The position numbers and the translations under genes are program-made. Source: Fen-178 sp963722575 (GTDB taxonomy: Bacteria; Acidobacteriota; Terriglobia; Bryobacterales; Bryobacteraceae). From it: 64,000 bases of DNA. The first letter of the stretch is position 1. Every line of letters starts with the position of its first letter. The stretch covers positions 582,291 to 646,290 of the forward strand of contig CAVRNR010000003.1 in NCBI GenBank assembly GCA_963722575.1. Reading direction: 5' to 3'. Positions 27,240 to 35,776 of this stretch are shown here, piece after piece. The notes under the pieces are model-generated. The model did not search any database. It saw nothing but the letters and a program-made list of their open reading frames with translations, and was not told where the DNA came from.

Positions 27240-27899
27240 TTGTCGGAGCGATCAGGAAGCCTCACTGACGATGCCTTCAGCGGTCGACACCCGACCAGCC
27301 ACGAACGGCTGACGGGATTGCCCTGGGATGCGTCATACCACGACGGCCCGGCACCTTGGGACATTGGCCAGCCGCAGCCAGCAATAGTGCGTTTGGCATC
27401 CGAAGGCCGATTCGCCGGAGCCGTGCTCGATGCGGGCTGCGGGACCGGCGAGAACGCTCTTCACGTCGCCTCGCTGGGATTGTCGGTTCTGGGTATTGAC
27501 GTGGCCCAGACAGCGCTGGCGATCGCCCGAGAGAAGGCCGACAACCGTGGGATCGACGTTGAGTTCGTAGCGGCTGATGCGTTCCATCTGGAGCGTTTGG
27601 GGCGCAGGTTTGAGACGGTACTGGACTGCGGACTGTTCCACACCTTCGATGGCCACGAGCGACCAAGATACGTGGCGAGTCTAGCGTCGGTGACCGAGCA
27701 CGATGGAACCCTGTATGTGCTGTGCTTCAGTGACGATGGTCCCGATACTGGCCCTCACCCCATCACTCAGGAAGAGCTGAGAGCGGCGTTCAACCCCAGC
27801 AATGGATGGAATGTCGCCGCAATAGAACCAGACCGCATTCAGACGAGATACCACGACAATGGCGCACCGGCCTGGTTCGCGACAATCAAACGGATCTAA
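27240..27899 (+). CDS. class I SAM-dependent methyltransferase
   Basis: About 219 residues from TTG 27240; a longer frame starts at GTG 27141, but recognisable sequence begins only at LTGLPWDASYHDGPAPWD. SAM motif I is VLDAGCGTGENALHVA, followed by VLGIDVAQTAL and, at motif post-II, LDCGLFHTFD. The HDGPAPWD/IGQPQP start is typical of a Methyltransf_25-type group related to thiopurine-like methyltransferases. Substrate unknown. It lies between two decayed toxin-antitoxin modules and may be part of the same accessory insertion. Confidence 0.78.
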   Translation: MSERSGSLTDDAFSGRHPTSHERLTGLPWDASYHDGPAPWDIGQPQPAIVRLASEGRFAGAVLDAGCGTGENALHVASLGLSVLGIDVAQTALAIAREKADNRGIDVEFVAADAFHLERLGRRFETVLDCGLFHTFDGHERPRYVASLASVTEHDGTLYVLCFSDDGPDTGPHPITQEELRAAFNPSNGWNVAAIEPDRIQTRYHDNGAPAWFATIKRI

Positions 27900-28317
27900 A
27901 CTGCGGGACTGGTCGGCCCGGTGAGCGATCCCGGGGCGTCACTCATGGCTCACCGGCGAGAAATAGTCAACACGTTTGGATCAGCGTGGAGAGCGCGGCG
28001 GCCCAGGAGCTATCCAACGTCCCGTTGGAGCCGTCGCGCCATTGACCCCGTGAAATCAGTCGCCGTGGCGCGCGGCTCAAGCCGTCCGTTAGGTCGCGGC
28101 TAACCGCGCAGCCGTTACAAATCCATGTTGACGGTTTGTCCCCAAACCGTGAAACTGGCCTGTCGATTTGGCCCCGCCGGGTCGGGCCGCGGCTTCAGTG
28201 CTCCGCCAGCTGTGGCCCGTTGGCCCGCCAAACTGCCGATGTCCCGCGCGGCTTCCCAGCCGGCGGCCGTGTTTGCCGGAAGTGGCCGGAGTTGCGACAA
28301 TGAGCCAAGGGGCGCCA
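27900..28317. other. intergenic region without a supportable gene
   Basis: 418 bp. Short frames on both strands show no conserved features. A 7-bp inverted repeat (GGTGAGC / GCTCACC) lies just after the methyltransferase stop, around 27920-27954, without a T run. Confidence 0.4.
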
Positions 28318-28549
28318 ATGAAGAATTTCGCGCGAATCACGGTCGATCCCGCACAAATGGGCGGGGTCCCGTGTGCGGCACCTGCGGATTCCCGTCGCCA
28401 CGGTGCTGCGATTATTGGCGGGTGGACTGACGGAGCGTGAGATTCTCTCCGAATACCCGGATCTCCAGCCGGAAGATATTCGCGAATGCCTGCGCTTTGC
28501 CGCTGCTTCGGCTATGGAGCGGGAGATGCCCCTTTCGTATTCAGCTTGA
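28318..28549 (+). pseudogene. frameshifted DUF433-family antitoxin
   Basis: From ATG 28318 the frame gives ARITVDPAQMGGVPC. At about 28372 two bases (a GT of a GTGT run) appear to be missing. The next frame then gives VRHLRIPVATVLRLLAGG, EREILSEYPDL and a C-terminal CLRFAAASAMERE to TGA 28549. Together they make a complete DUF433 protein. The lesion is small, so a recent mutation or a sequencing error are both possible. Confidence 0.75.
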
Positions 28550-28692
28550 GGTTTCTCATCGACAATGCGCTACCGCCGCGCCTGGCCGGCCTTCTCCTGG
28601 CGGCGGGATATGACGCGGTCCACGTCCGCACCTACGGAATACAGGCGGCGGACCTCAGTTCTGGTTTGGCGCCCAATTCGCATATCCTTTAA
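28546..28692 (+). pseudogene. truncated DUF5615 PIN-like toxin
   Basis: TTG 28546 overlaps the antitoxin stop. The 48 residues start RFLIDNALPPRLAGLLL and continue with AGYDAVHVRTYGIQAAD, the N-terminal half of a DUF5615 toxin. After AAD the similarity stops and the frame ends at TAA 28692, just before the next gene. The C-terminal half is lost. This is the second broken DUF433/DUF5615 module within 2 kb. Confidence 0.75.
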
Positions 28693-28695
28693 GGT

Positions 28696-29901
28696 ATGAA
28701 CCGACGACATTTTCTGACGGCTTCGGCAAGCGCTGCCTTGCTCGCCGCCGCGGATACGGATTCTGCGGGGCCCGACTACCAGAAGCCGGTGTTCAATCTC
28801 CACAAAGTTCTGAACGCTCCCGTCAAGATCGCTTCCATCGAATTGCTGCAATCCGGACCGCGTTACTTCGTCCGCACGCGATCGGCGGATGGCGCCGAGG
28901 GCGTGATCGAGACCAAGGACATCGTGGACTACATCCCCATCCTGCTGCGGCGGGTGATTCCAGAGTTCATCGGGAAGGACGCGAGGGATCTTGAGAACCT
29001 GGTCGATGCGGTTTACATCGCCCATTACAAGATCGCCGGGCAAGCCTTCTGGTGCCCCGTGGCTTATGTCGAGCAGAGCCTGTTCGACCTGATGGGGAAG
29101 GCGGCGCACAAACCCGCCGGCGAACTGATGGGCGGGGTGCTCCGCAAGGAGATTCCCGTCTACCTTTCCGGCTCGGGCCGCGAAACCACGGCGGCAGAAG
29201 AGGTCGATATCTACGTGCGGGGCGTGGAATACACGGGGGCAAAGGCGGTGAAGTTCAAGATCGGCGGGCGGATGAGCGACAACCGGGATGCGTCTCCGGG
29301 GCGCACCAACCAGTTGCTCGAGCTGGCCCAGAAGAAGCTCGGCGACAAGGTTACGCTGATGGCGGACGCCAACGGGTCTTACGATGCGGCCAATGCGATC
29401 GAGATGGGCAAGCGGCTCCAGGAGATGAAGTACCTGTGGTTTGAAGAGCCGTGTCCGTGGGAGGAGTTGAGCGAAACCAAGGAGGTTGCCGACGCGCTAG
29501 AGATGAAGGTGGCTTTCGGCGAGCAGGATACCAGCCTGTGGCTGTTTCAGTGGATGATCGAGAACAAGGTGATGGACGTGGTGCAGCCCGACCTGAACTA
29601 CAACGGCGGATTTATACGCGCCGCGCGCGTGGCCCGGATGGCGCGCAAGGCCAACATGTGGATTTGCCCGCACAACACGCAGACCAGCGCGGCTTCGGTG
29701 AATATATTGCAGTTCGCGGCCACCACTCCTAATATCGGCCCCTACATGGAGTACGTGTGGCGCGCGCCGGCGCGGAAGGAATCCTGGTACTCGCCCAATT
29801 TCGAGATCAAGAACGGGGTGATTCCAGTTCCGATGGGACCGGGGATGGGGCTGGAGTTCGATCCGGACTTTTTGAAGAAGTGCACGGTGGTGAAGCTGTA
29901 G
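28696..29901 (+). CDS. enolase-superfamily enzyme (mandelate racemase/muconate lactonizing type), Tat-exported
   Basis: 401 residues. NRRHFLTASASAALLAA is a Tat-type leader. The capping domain runs to about residue 150. The barrel has the KxK-like motif VKFKIGG, metal ligands in LMADANGSY, WFEEPCPW and AFGEQDT, and a late His in WICPHNTQT. These fit the mandelate-racemase subgroup, which abstracts a proton alpha to a carboxylate of sugar acids. Export of such an enzyme is unusual but not rare in this phylum. The start is only 3 bp after the toxin remnant. Its 3' end overlaps the convergent gene by 95 bp. Substrate unknown. Confidence 0.85.
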   Translation: MNRRHFLTASASAALLAAADTDSAGPDYQKPVFNLHKVLNAPVKIASIELLQSGPRYFVRTRSADGAEGVIETKDIVDYIPILLRRVIPEFIGKDARDLENLVDAVYIAHYKIAGQAFWCPVAYVEQSLFDLMGKAAHKPAGELMGGVLRKEIPVYLSGSGRETTAAEEVDIYVRGVEYTGAKAVKFKIGGRMSDNRDASPGRTNQLLELAQKKLGDKVTLMADANGSYDAANAIEMGKRLQEMKYLWFEEPCPWEELSETKEVADALEMKVAFGEQDTSLWLFQWMIENKVMDVVQPDLNYNGGFIRAARVARMARKANMWICPHNTQTSAASVNILQFAATTPNIGPYMEYVWRAPARKESWYSPNFEIKNGVIPVPMGPGMGLEFDPDFLKKCTVVKL

Positions 29902-30853
29902 GCGCTGCCTTGATCCAATACAGGCTGGGCAGGCCCAGAGCGAGCGTCACCACGTAAGTCGATGCCTGCGCTACCAGAATGTACGCCAGGGCTGAATCCC
30001 GGCTGATTCCAAACGGCGTCAGAACCGTCACCGCGACAAACTGGTAGATCCCCACATAACCGGGCGTGGAGGGCAGCGCGCTCCCCAGGCCCATGCCGGC
30101 GATTAGCAGCATGGCCATGGCGAAGGAAAAGTGGAGGCGCAGGCCGTCCGCCATCAAAATCGCGCCGAAAGCGTCCGTCATCCAGATGGCCACGGTCAGC
30201 ACGGTGAAACCCAGAAGGCGGCCCATGTTGTGGAAGGCGCGCACTCCCAGCAGCACCTGATCGGCGAAGCGCAGCAGCCGCTCCCTAAGCGCGGAGGGCA
30301 GCGGAAGCCGCCGCAGCAGATTCCGGCACAGGCTTTCCGTGTGAGGGAGCAGTGCGATGGCCAGCGCGCCCGCCGCGGCCGCAATGGCCGTGGTGCGTGA
30401 AAGGTCCTCCATCCAGCGCGGCTTCGGCCCAGTTCCGAGGAGAATCAGCGAACTCCACAAGACCAGGGCGATCGCGTCCATCAGGCGCTCGCAGAGAGCC
30501 GTGGTCAGGACGTACGTCTTGCTCAAAGACGAACGCGCGCCGATGGCGAAGGTCCGCACCAGTTCCCCGGCGCGGGCTGGCAGAAAACTGTTTCCCAGAT
30601 ATCCGGCCATGTTGGCGCTGAACACCAAGCCGACGCGCAGGCGCTGTTCGGCGTTGAGCAAGATGCGCCACCGCAGCGAGCGCAGGAAAAACGAGACGCA
30701 GGAGCACCCGCATCCGGCCGCCAGGAATCCCCACCGCGCCCCGCAGATGGTCCGCCAGACGCCCTTCCAATCCACGCCGCGCAGGGAGAGATAGAGCAGA
30801 ACGGCGGCCAGCGAAACGGACAGGATCCACGACCAGGCGCGGCCGCGTTTCAC
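29807..30853 (-). CDS. flippase-like integral membrane protein (UPF0104/LPG-synthase TM family)
   Basis: 348 residues from GTG 30853, two bases after the gmhA stop; the open frame further upstream is a shadow of gmhA. About eight hydrophobic helices (WSWILSVSLAAVLLYLSL first). Family motifs include SLRWRILL, NMAGYLGNSFLPARAGELVR and GYVGIYQFVAVTVL, as in YbhN/AglD-type proteins. Members of this family are thought to move lipid-linked substrates or are lysyl-PG synthase membrane domains. Coupling to a phosphoheptose-isomerase-like gene suggests glycolipid assembly. The last 95 bp overlap the convergent gene. Confidence 0.82.
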   Translation of the reverse strand: MKRGRAWSWILSVSLAAVLLYLSLRGVDWKGVWRTICGARWGFLAAGCGCSCVSFFLRSLRWRILLNAEQRLRVGLVFSANMAGYLGNSFLPARAGELVRTFAIGARSSLSKTYVLTTALCERLMDAIALVLWSSLILLGTGPKPRWMEDLSRTTAIAAAAGALAIALLPHTESLCRNLLRRLPLPSALRERLLRFADQVLLGVRAFHNMGRLLGFTVLTVAIWMTDAFGAILMADGLRLHFSFAMAMLLIAGMGLGSALPSTPGYVGIYQFVAVTVLTPFGISRDSALAYILVAQASTYVVTLALGLPSLYWIKAAPTASPPCTSSKSPDRTPAPSPVPSELESPRS

Positions 30854-30855
30854 CG

Positions 30856-31422
30856 CTATGCGGTCTCCGCGTCCATGAAGTAGTAGCAGATCATGTGCAT
30901 CACCATCATGTGGACGTCTTCGGTCTGCCCCATGTGCGGATGCGCGACGTGGATGTGGAGCTGGGCGAGAGGCCCCATTTTGCCGCCGTCCCGGCCCGTG
31001 AGCGCGATGGTGCGGCACCCGATGGAGTTTCCATATTCCAGCGCGCGGACCACATTCGGCGAGTTTCCCGAACCGCTGAATCCCACGACCACATCCCCGG
31101 GCCGCGCAAAGTTCTTCAACTGCTCGACGAAGACGCAGTCATAGCCGACGTCGTTGGAATACGCCATGATGGTGGGCGCGGAATCGGTCAGCGCCATGAT
31201 GCGAAAGCGCGCGGGCCGGTTGTAGCTGGCGCCTTTGACCATCTCCATGGCGAAGTGCGACGCGGTGGCGGCGCTGCCGCCGTTCCCGCAAACGAAGATC
31301 TGGCGCCCTTCGGCGCGCGCCTCAGTGAAGATGCGGATGGCCTCGGCCACCTTCTCCAGGTTGACGGTTTCGATGGCCTTCAGGAACTCGGTTTTATAGA
31401 CAACGGGGTAGTTGGTTGTCAT
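30856..31422 (-). CDS. gmhA: SIS-domain phosphoheptose isomerase-like protein
   Basis: 188 residues, the usual size for GmhA. SIS motifs are present: IFVCGNGGSAATASHFAMEM, FSGSGNSPNVVRALEYG and IALTGRDGG. The C-terminus (GQTEDVHMMVMHMI) has the Gln and His expected for the zinc and active-site set. GmhA converts sedoheptulose 7-phosphate to D-glycero-D-manno-heptose 7-phosphate, first step of ADP- or GDP-heptose synthesis. No gmhB or hldE gene is in the window. A DiaA-like role is an alternative for this fold. Confidence 0.82.
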   Translation of the reverse strand: MTTNYPVVYKTEFLKAIETVNLEKVAEAIRIFTEARAEGRQIFVCGNGGSAATASHFAMEMVKGASYNRPARFRIMALTDSAPTIMAYSNDVGYDCVFVEQLKNFARPGDVVVGFSGSGNSPNVVRALEYGNSIGCRTIALTGRDGGKMGPLAQLHIHVAHPHMGQTEDVHMMVMHMICYYFMDAETA

Positions 31423-31474
31423 AGATTCGGTGAGAGGCTACGAAACCCCGAAACGGGCCGGACATGCCCGGCCC

Positions 31475-31606
31475 CTACTTGCGCGAGCCGCGCTGCGGGT
31501 TCTTCAACTGCGACTGCCGAACCTTGTTCTTCTTCCGCTTGGGCTTGCTGAAAACGAAGGTGCCGCTCCCCAGATACTCGGCCTTGTAGGTCTTGTCGTC
31601 GGCCAA
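31475..31606 (-). CDS. small basic protein with TTG start
   Basis: 43 residues. TTG 31606 is preceded by AGGAG with 7-base spacing, which decides the start; no ATG fits. The sequence is DDKTYKAEYLGSGTFVFS followed by a lysine/arginine-rich tail (KPKRKKNKVRQ). It resembles small nucleic-acid-binding proteins in composition, but I do not recognise a family. It sits in the gap between gmhA and the divergent metalloprotease gene. Confidence 0.6.
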   Translation of the reverse strand: MADDKTYKAEYLGSGTFVFSKPKRKKNKVRQSQLKNPQRGSRK

Positions 31607-31672
31607 AAGGTTTCTCCTATGAATGGCTTGGATTGATCTCTCATTGTAGCGCGCATTATCCTGGTAGAGAGG

Positions 31673-32908
31673 ATGAAGTCCCGTCGCACCCTGGCAGCGG
31701 TCTTCTTGCTCCTGCTGTTTGCGGGGGCGGCTCCCGCCCAATCGTCGCGCGCCAAAGAAATCTGCGGACTGGCCAACCGCATCGTCCTGGATCTGACGCA
31801 GATTTCGGGGATGAAGCTGCACCATCCGGTGCCTTGCGATTACATCACCAAGGAGAAGATCAACGCGTTCCTCAAGGAGAGGATGAAAGACGCCGCCAGC
31901 CCCGAGGAGATCCGCGCCGAAGAGCTGACGCTGAAGAAATTCGGTTTCGTGCCGCCGGATTTCGACCTCGCCAAGAGCACCGTCGACCTGCTTACGGAAC
32001 AGGCCGCGGCTTTCTACGATTACAACAAGAAGAAGCTCTTTATCACCGACTCGACGCCTTCGGACACGCAGGAGCCGGTGCTGGCGCACGAGCTGTCGCA
32101 CGCCCTGGCCGACCAGAATTTCAATCTGGCCCGGTTTATCCGCCAGGGCCGCAAGAGCGACGACGGAAGCACCGCGCGGCTGGCCGTGATGGAAGGCCAG
32201 GCCACCTGGCTGATGTCGGAATACCTGGCGCGGAAGAACGGCCGGTCGCTGAAGGACTCGCCCGGGCTCGCCGCCAGTATGAGCCGCCTGGGCGAAGCCG
32301 CCGCCGGCGACTTCCCGGTCTACGATCGCGCGCCGCTCTACATGCGCCTGACGCTGGTGTTCCCTTATGCCACGGGCATGCTGTTCCAGAACGCCGTCTG
32401 CGAGCGCGACGGGCAGGCGGGCTTCGCCGAAGTCTTCCGCCGCGCGCCGGTCTCCACCCAGCAGGTGATCCATCCGGAGGATTACTTCTCGAATGTCAAG
32501 CCCACCCATCCGGAACTTCCCGACGCTCATCTGCCGCGCGGCTACAAGAGCCTGGTAGGCGGCGAACTCGGCGAACTCGATCACGCCGTGCTGCTGGAGC
32601 AATTCGCGGGCAAGGAGCGGGCCGCGGAGATCGCGCCCCACTGGCGCGGCTGCAATTTCGAGCTGCGCGAGAACAAGAAGGCCGGCCGCGTGGTGCTGCT
32701 CTACGCCGCCGAATGGGACAGCGAAGAGAGCGCCCGCCGCTATTTTGCGGCCTACCGCGAGGTGCTCGAGAAAAAGTGGAAGAAGATGTCGGTGGCTTCC
32801 GAGACCGCCGATTCCGTGACCGGCTCCGGCGACGACGGGCGTTTCGAGCTCCGCCGGAAGGGCGCCATCGTCACCAGCGTGGAAGGTCTCGACGCTGCGA
32901 TAGACTGA
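31673..32908 (+). CDS. secreted HExxH metallopeptidase-like protein
   Basis: 411 residues with a Sec leader (LAAVFLLLLFAGAAPAQ). The zinc-protease motif AHELSHALADQ (HExxH) lies near residue 141. MEGQATWLMSEYL about 40 residues later provides a Glu that could be the third metal ligand, as in gluzincin-type enzymes. Overall layout fits a DUF-type putative metalloprotease exported to the periplasm. It is 5 bp upstream of a thioredoxin-like gene on the same strand, so they are probably cotranscribed. Peptide substrate unknown. Confidence 0.78.
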   Translation: MKSRRTLAAVFLLLLFAGAAPAQSSRAKEICGLANRIVLDLTQISGMKLHHPVPCDYITKEKINAFLKERMKDAASPEEIRAEELTLKKFGFVPPDFDLAKSTVDLLTEQAAAFYDYNKKKLFITDSTPSDTQEPVLAHELSHALADQNFNLARFIRQGRKSDDGSTARLAVMEGQATWLMSEYLARKNGRSLKDSPGLAASMSRLGEAAAGDFPVYDRAPLYMRLTLVFPYATGMLFQNAVCERDGQAGFAEVFRRAPVSTQQVIHPEDYFSNVKPTHPELPDAHLPRGYKSLVGGELGELDHAVLLEQFAGKERAAEIAPHWRGCNFELRENKKAGRVVLLYAAEWDSEESARRYFAAYREVLEKKWKKMSVASETADSVTGSGDDGRFELRRKGAIVTSVEGLDAAID

Positions 32909-32913
32909 GGTTT

Positions 32914-33507
32914 ATGTTGAAGAGTCGATTCCTGGCGCCGGCGCTGGCCATGCTTTTTGTGACAGCGCCCGCCGTCGAGGCGATCAACGTGCCGCGCCAG
33001 TCGCCCGAGCTCGCCATCGACCTCGGCGGCGGCAAACAGGTGCTGCTGAGCCAATACCAAGGCAAGGTGGTGGTGATGGTGTTCATCCTGACCTGGTGCT
33101 CCCATTGCCAGAAGACCATCGGCTATCTGAGCAAGGATCAGACGACGTATGGCCCGCGCGGCTTGCAGGTGCTGGCTTCGGCCATCGAAGACGGCGCTCG
33201 GGGCAACTTGCCGGCTTTCATCCGGCAATTCAATCCGCCGTTTCCCGTGGGATTCGATAATCAGACAGTGGCCATCAATTGGCTGGAGCATCCGCCCATG
33301 CTGGTTCCGCACATGCCGATTCTGGCGTTTATCGACCGGCAGGGCATAATCCGCGGGCAATACGAAGGGGACGACAATTTCCTCTCCGAAGACCGGCAGG
33401 AGAAGAACCTGAGCGGCAAGATCGAGGAGTTGCTGAAGGGAGCCGCCCCGGGGGCCAAGAAGAGCGTCGCCAAAAAGAGCGCCGCCCCGCCCAGGAAGCA
33501 GAATTAG
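32914..33507 (+). CDS. exported thioredoxin-like (TlpA/AhpC-TSA) protein
   Basis: 197 residues from ATG 32914. Sec leader ALAMLFVTAPAVEA. The thioredoxin fold has VVVMVFILTWCSHCQKTI with a CSHC redox motif, followed by MPILAFIDRQGIIRGQYEG, the cis-Pro and final beta strand region of TlpA/ResA-like proteins. The C-terminus is a lysine/alanine-rich tail (KKSVAKKSAA). Probably a periplasmic disulfide reductase or peroxiredoxin-like protein. Likely cotranscribed with the upstream metallopeptidase. Redox partner unknown. Confidence 0.84.
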   Translation: MLKSRFLAPALAMLFVTAPAVEAINVPRQSPELAIDLGGGKQVLLSQYQGKVVVMVFILTWCSHCQKTIGYLSKDQTTYGPRGLQVLASAIEDGARGNLPAFIRQFNPPFPVGFDNQTVAINWLEHPPMLVPHMPILAFIDRQGIIRGQYEGDDNFLSEDRQEKNLSGKIEELLKGAAPGAKKSVAKKSAAPPRKQN

Positions 33508-33552
33508 CTTACCGCGCCGGCGTGGCTGAAAGCTGACCGCCGATCGCGTATC

Positions 33553-34710
33553 TCAGAGCTTCTCCAGAACCCGATCGAGCACCGCCGCCTCCGCCACGCT
33601 GCCCTGCGCGATGCGCGCATTTCCACCGCCGCGGCCGCCGGCTTCGGCGAGGGCCGCCTTGAGGGCTTTGCCGGCGTCGATGCCGGCATCCGCCGAGGCC
33701 GCCAGCAGCACCGAGGGAGGGTCGGCCAGAGTGGCGATGAAGACGGCTTTCGGCTGCGCCGTGAAATTCTGCGCGATGGCGCGGAGTTCCTCGAGGCTGC
33801 CCTTCACGACGCGCCGCGTGACGCGCCGCACGCCGTCCGCGCCCGGGGCCGTCGCCAGGTAGAGTTCCCTGCCCTGATAGGCCGCAAGGTCGAGTTCCAG
33901 CTTGCGCCGCGCCTTGTCATTGGCGCGCGCGGTTTCCAACTGCGCCGCCACCATCGCCGGGACTTCGTCGAGCGGCGCCGAAAACAGTTGGGCTGTTTTG
34001 GAGAGCGCTTCGTAATCCGCGCGCGCCCGCCGCACCGCGCGCCCGCCGCACAGGAATTCCACACGGACGGTCTGCCGCACTTTGTCGAGTTTGCGTAGGA
34101 GGATGGGCCCCACCTCCCCGGTGGCACGCACGTGGGTTCCGCCGCAAGCGCTTCGGTCGAGCCCTTCGATGGAAACGATGCGCAGGGTGCCTTCGCGGTC
34201 CGTAGGTTTGCGCAGCCCCTGGACCTCCGCGGCAGGCTGGAAATCGACCGCCACGGGACGGTTCGCAAAGACGATGTCGTTGGCGCGCCGCTCGGCTTCG
34301 AGCACCGCGCCCGGCTCCACGGCGCCGCCTTCGAGGTCGATGGTGGAACTCTCCGCGCCTAAATGGAAGCTGACGGTGTGCAATCCGAGCCACTCTTCGA
34401 ACACCGCCGAGAGCACGTGCTGGCCGGTATGCTGCTGCATGTGATCGAAGCGGCGGCTCCAATCGATGGCGCACTCGACCACCGTGCTATCGAGCGGCCG
34501 GGCGAGGTGGTGGGCGATGCGCTCCTCTGCGTCAACCACGTCCAGCACGGGGACGCCGGCGATGGCCCCGGTGTCGCAGGGCTGCCCCCCGGAAGCGGGA
34601 TAAAAGGCGGTGCGATCAAGGTAGACGGTGCGCCCGTCGGCGGAGCGTTCCACGATGCGCGCGGTGAACTCGCGCAGGTAGGAATCGGTGTAATAGAGGC
34701 GGTCGGTCAT
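33553..34710 (-). CDS. alanyl-tRNA editing protein, AlaX-L type with DHHA1 domain
   Basis: 385 residues from ATG 34710. N-terminal part corresponds to the AlaRS-like editing region (FYPASGGQPCDTGAI). The zinc site HxxxH is HTGQH near residue 98, with the second pair in ACGGTHV near 185. The C-terminal third is a DHHA1-type domain with GRGGGNARIAQG. Such enzymes hydrolyse mischarged Ser-tRNA(Ala). The 5' 560 bp are duplicated at 37816-38388. Residues 1-175 of this copy may come from the island rather than from the original gene (see repeats). Confidence 0.88.
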   Translation of the reverse strand: MTDRLYYTDSYLREFTARIVERSADGRTVYLDRTAFYPASGGQPCDTGAIAGVPVLDVVDAEERIAHHLARPLDSTVVECAIDWSRRFDHMQQHTGQHVLSAVFEEWLGLHTVSFHLGAESSTIDLEGGAVEPGAVLEAERRANDIVFANRPVAVDFQPAAEVQGLRKPTDREGTLRIVSIEGLDRSACGGTHVRATGEVGPILLRKLDKVRQTVRVEFLCGGRAVRRARADYEALSKTAQLFSAPLDEVPAMVAAQLETARANDKARRKLELDLAAYQGRELYLATAPGADGVRRVTRRVVKGSLEELRAIAQNFTAQPKAVFIATLADPPSVLLAASADAGIDAGKALKAALAEAGGRGGGNARIAQGSVAEAAVLDRVLEKL

Positions 34711-34765
34711 GGCGACACTGCCATTGTGGCAGATGGGGGTGCGTGGTTGCGCAACCCCCGTTTTT
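34159..34765. repeat. left copy of a ~600-bp direct repeat (5' alaX plus upstream region)
   Basis: Covers codons 1 to about 184 of alaX and about 50 bp upstream, including a GGTTGCGCAACC palindrome. The right copy is 37837-38440. The proteins differ at about 14 of 183 positions. The outer edge begins at GAGCCCTT, and a 24-bp identical core (34168-34191) lies next to it. Beyond the edge the two flanks are unrelated. Confidence 0.85.
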
Positions 34766-34927
34766 CCGAGCCGCGACCGTTGGGAAATCGGATGGTGGCT
34801 CCTTGCCTGCAATCTCCGATAAGGGATTAACGTCCGTTAATCTCTTGCAACTGAACGGATGCATTTTCGGGCCGCTTCCTCAGCACCCCCCTTGCAAATG
34901 GCAAGGGGAGGGGGTACAAAAGGTGCT

Positions 34928-35443
34928 ATGCAAGGACATCCTGATTACGCTCACGACTTCATTGCCATAGTCGGCATTCTTGTGGCGGCGGCGACGGCTC
35001 TTTGGGTGGCTTACCTACACAGAAAGCAAATGCGTCAAATTGAGGCTTTTAGAAGTAATCCGGCACTTGGGCTGGTTCCACCTCCAAATCAGATATGGGT
35101 TTTCATTAAGTCAAATATCCTATTGTTATGTGCGGCGGTTGCTTTATTGTTCCTACTGTTGGATGTGTTCTCCAGTGCTCCAGTCACGCGCAGAGTCGTG
35201 TTTAACATTGCTTGGGATGCTGTATCGTTCGTCATTTTTTTCTTACTGCATATTAGCCTTAAGTTCGTTCGGCTATTCGGTAAAGTTATTTCCGCGATAA
35301 CCAGGCTGATTGATGGACAGATCCATACTTCAGAGTTTGTATTGGCGCAGATTGAGATTAACAAGAATATGGTTGAAGCATTGAAGCCAAAAGACGACCA
35401 GCCGCCCATCAAAGAGATGAGTGCGGGAGGGGCTAAATTATGA
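34928..35443 (+). CDS. unknown membrane protein of the island
   Basis: 171 residues from ATG 34928; an upstream start at 34859 lacks a binding site. Three hydrophobic segments: IAIVGILVAAATALWVAYL, NILLLCAAVALLFLLLDVF and AVSFVIFFLLHISLKFVRLF. The C-terminal 50 residues are soluble. I do not recognise a family. Base composition is clearly more AT-rich than the neighbours, which supports horizontal origin. It sits next to other island genes between the alaX copies. Confidence 0.6.
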   Translation: MQGHPDYAHDFIAIVGILVAAATALWVAYLHRKQMRQIEAFRSNPALGLVPPPNQIWVFIKSNILLLCAAVALLFLLLDVFSSAPVTRRVVFNIAWDAVSFVIFFLLHISLKFVRLFGKVISAITRLIDGQIHTSEFVLAQIEINKNMVEALKPKDDQPPIKEMSAGGAKL

Positions 35444-35567
35444 TGAGCTTATTTTCCAGCAGGGAGCATAGCATCTTCGCCCGTGGTTCGGCTTCGGATC
35501 GGGCAGTCACCTCATCCACCTGCGCAGCGGTCCCGTCATCTGTGCGGGTCAATCCTTCCACAGCGTC

Positions 35568-35770
35568 TCAATGAACCGTAGGACCATAACCCCTGTCCGC
35601 GTGCAGTTCAGCCGTGATGGGGTTGGCATCAGGGCACGGCTGGCAGGTCCAGCACTGCCACTGCTGGCCATCAAACCACCACTTGCGTGACCCGCAGGCC
35701 GGGCACGGTTTCAGGTCTTCAACGGTGAAACCGCGGCTCCAAAGCCTGGGAATTGAGGGTTTACAACGGG
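35568..35770 (-). pseudogene. zinc-ribbon protein remnant
   Basis: On the minus strand a frame ending at TGA 35568 encodes a zinc ribbon: CTRCKPSIPRLWSRGF, then CPACGSRKWWFDGQQWQCW and CWTCQPCPDANP, with a tail ADRGYGPTVH. I see no start codon with a binding site in frame, so it is probably the C-terminal fragment of a larger protein. The Cys/Trp pattern recalls zinc fingers in primase-like proteins of mobile elements, but I cannot assign it. Confidence 0.45.
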
Positions 35771-35776
35771 TACACG

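Noticed and set aside
31607..32641. Minus-strand frame upstream of the small basic protein
   Set aside because: Antisense to the metallopeptidase; the start with a binding site at 31606 is far downstream.
34746..34775. GC-rich hairpin followed by GTTTTT, possible plus-strand terminator
   Set aside because: It would terminate nothing known on the plus strand; the same palindrome is in the right alaX repeat without the T run, so it belongs to the alaX upstream region.
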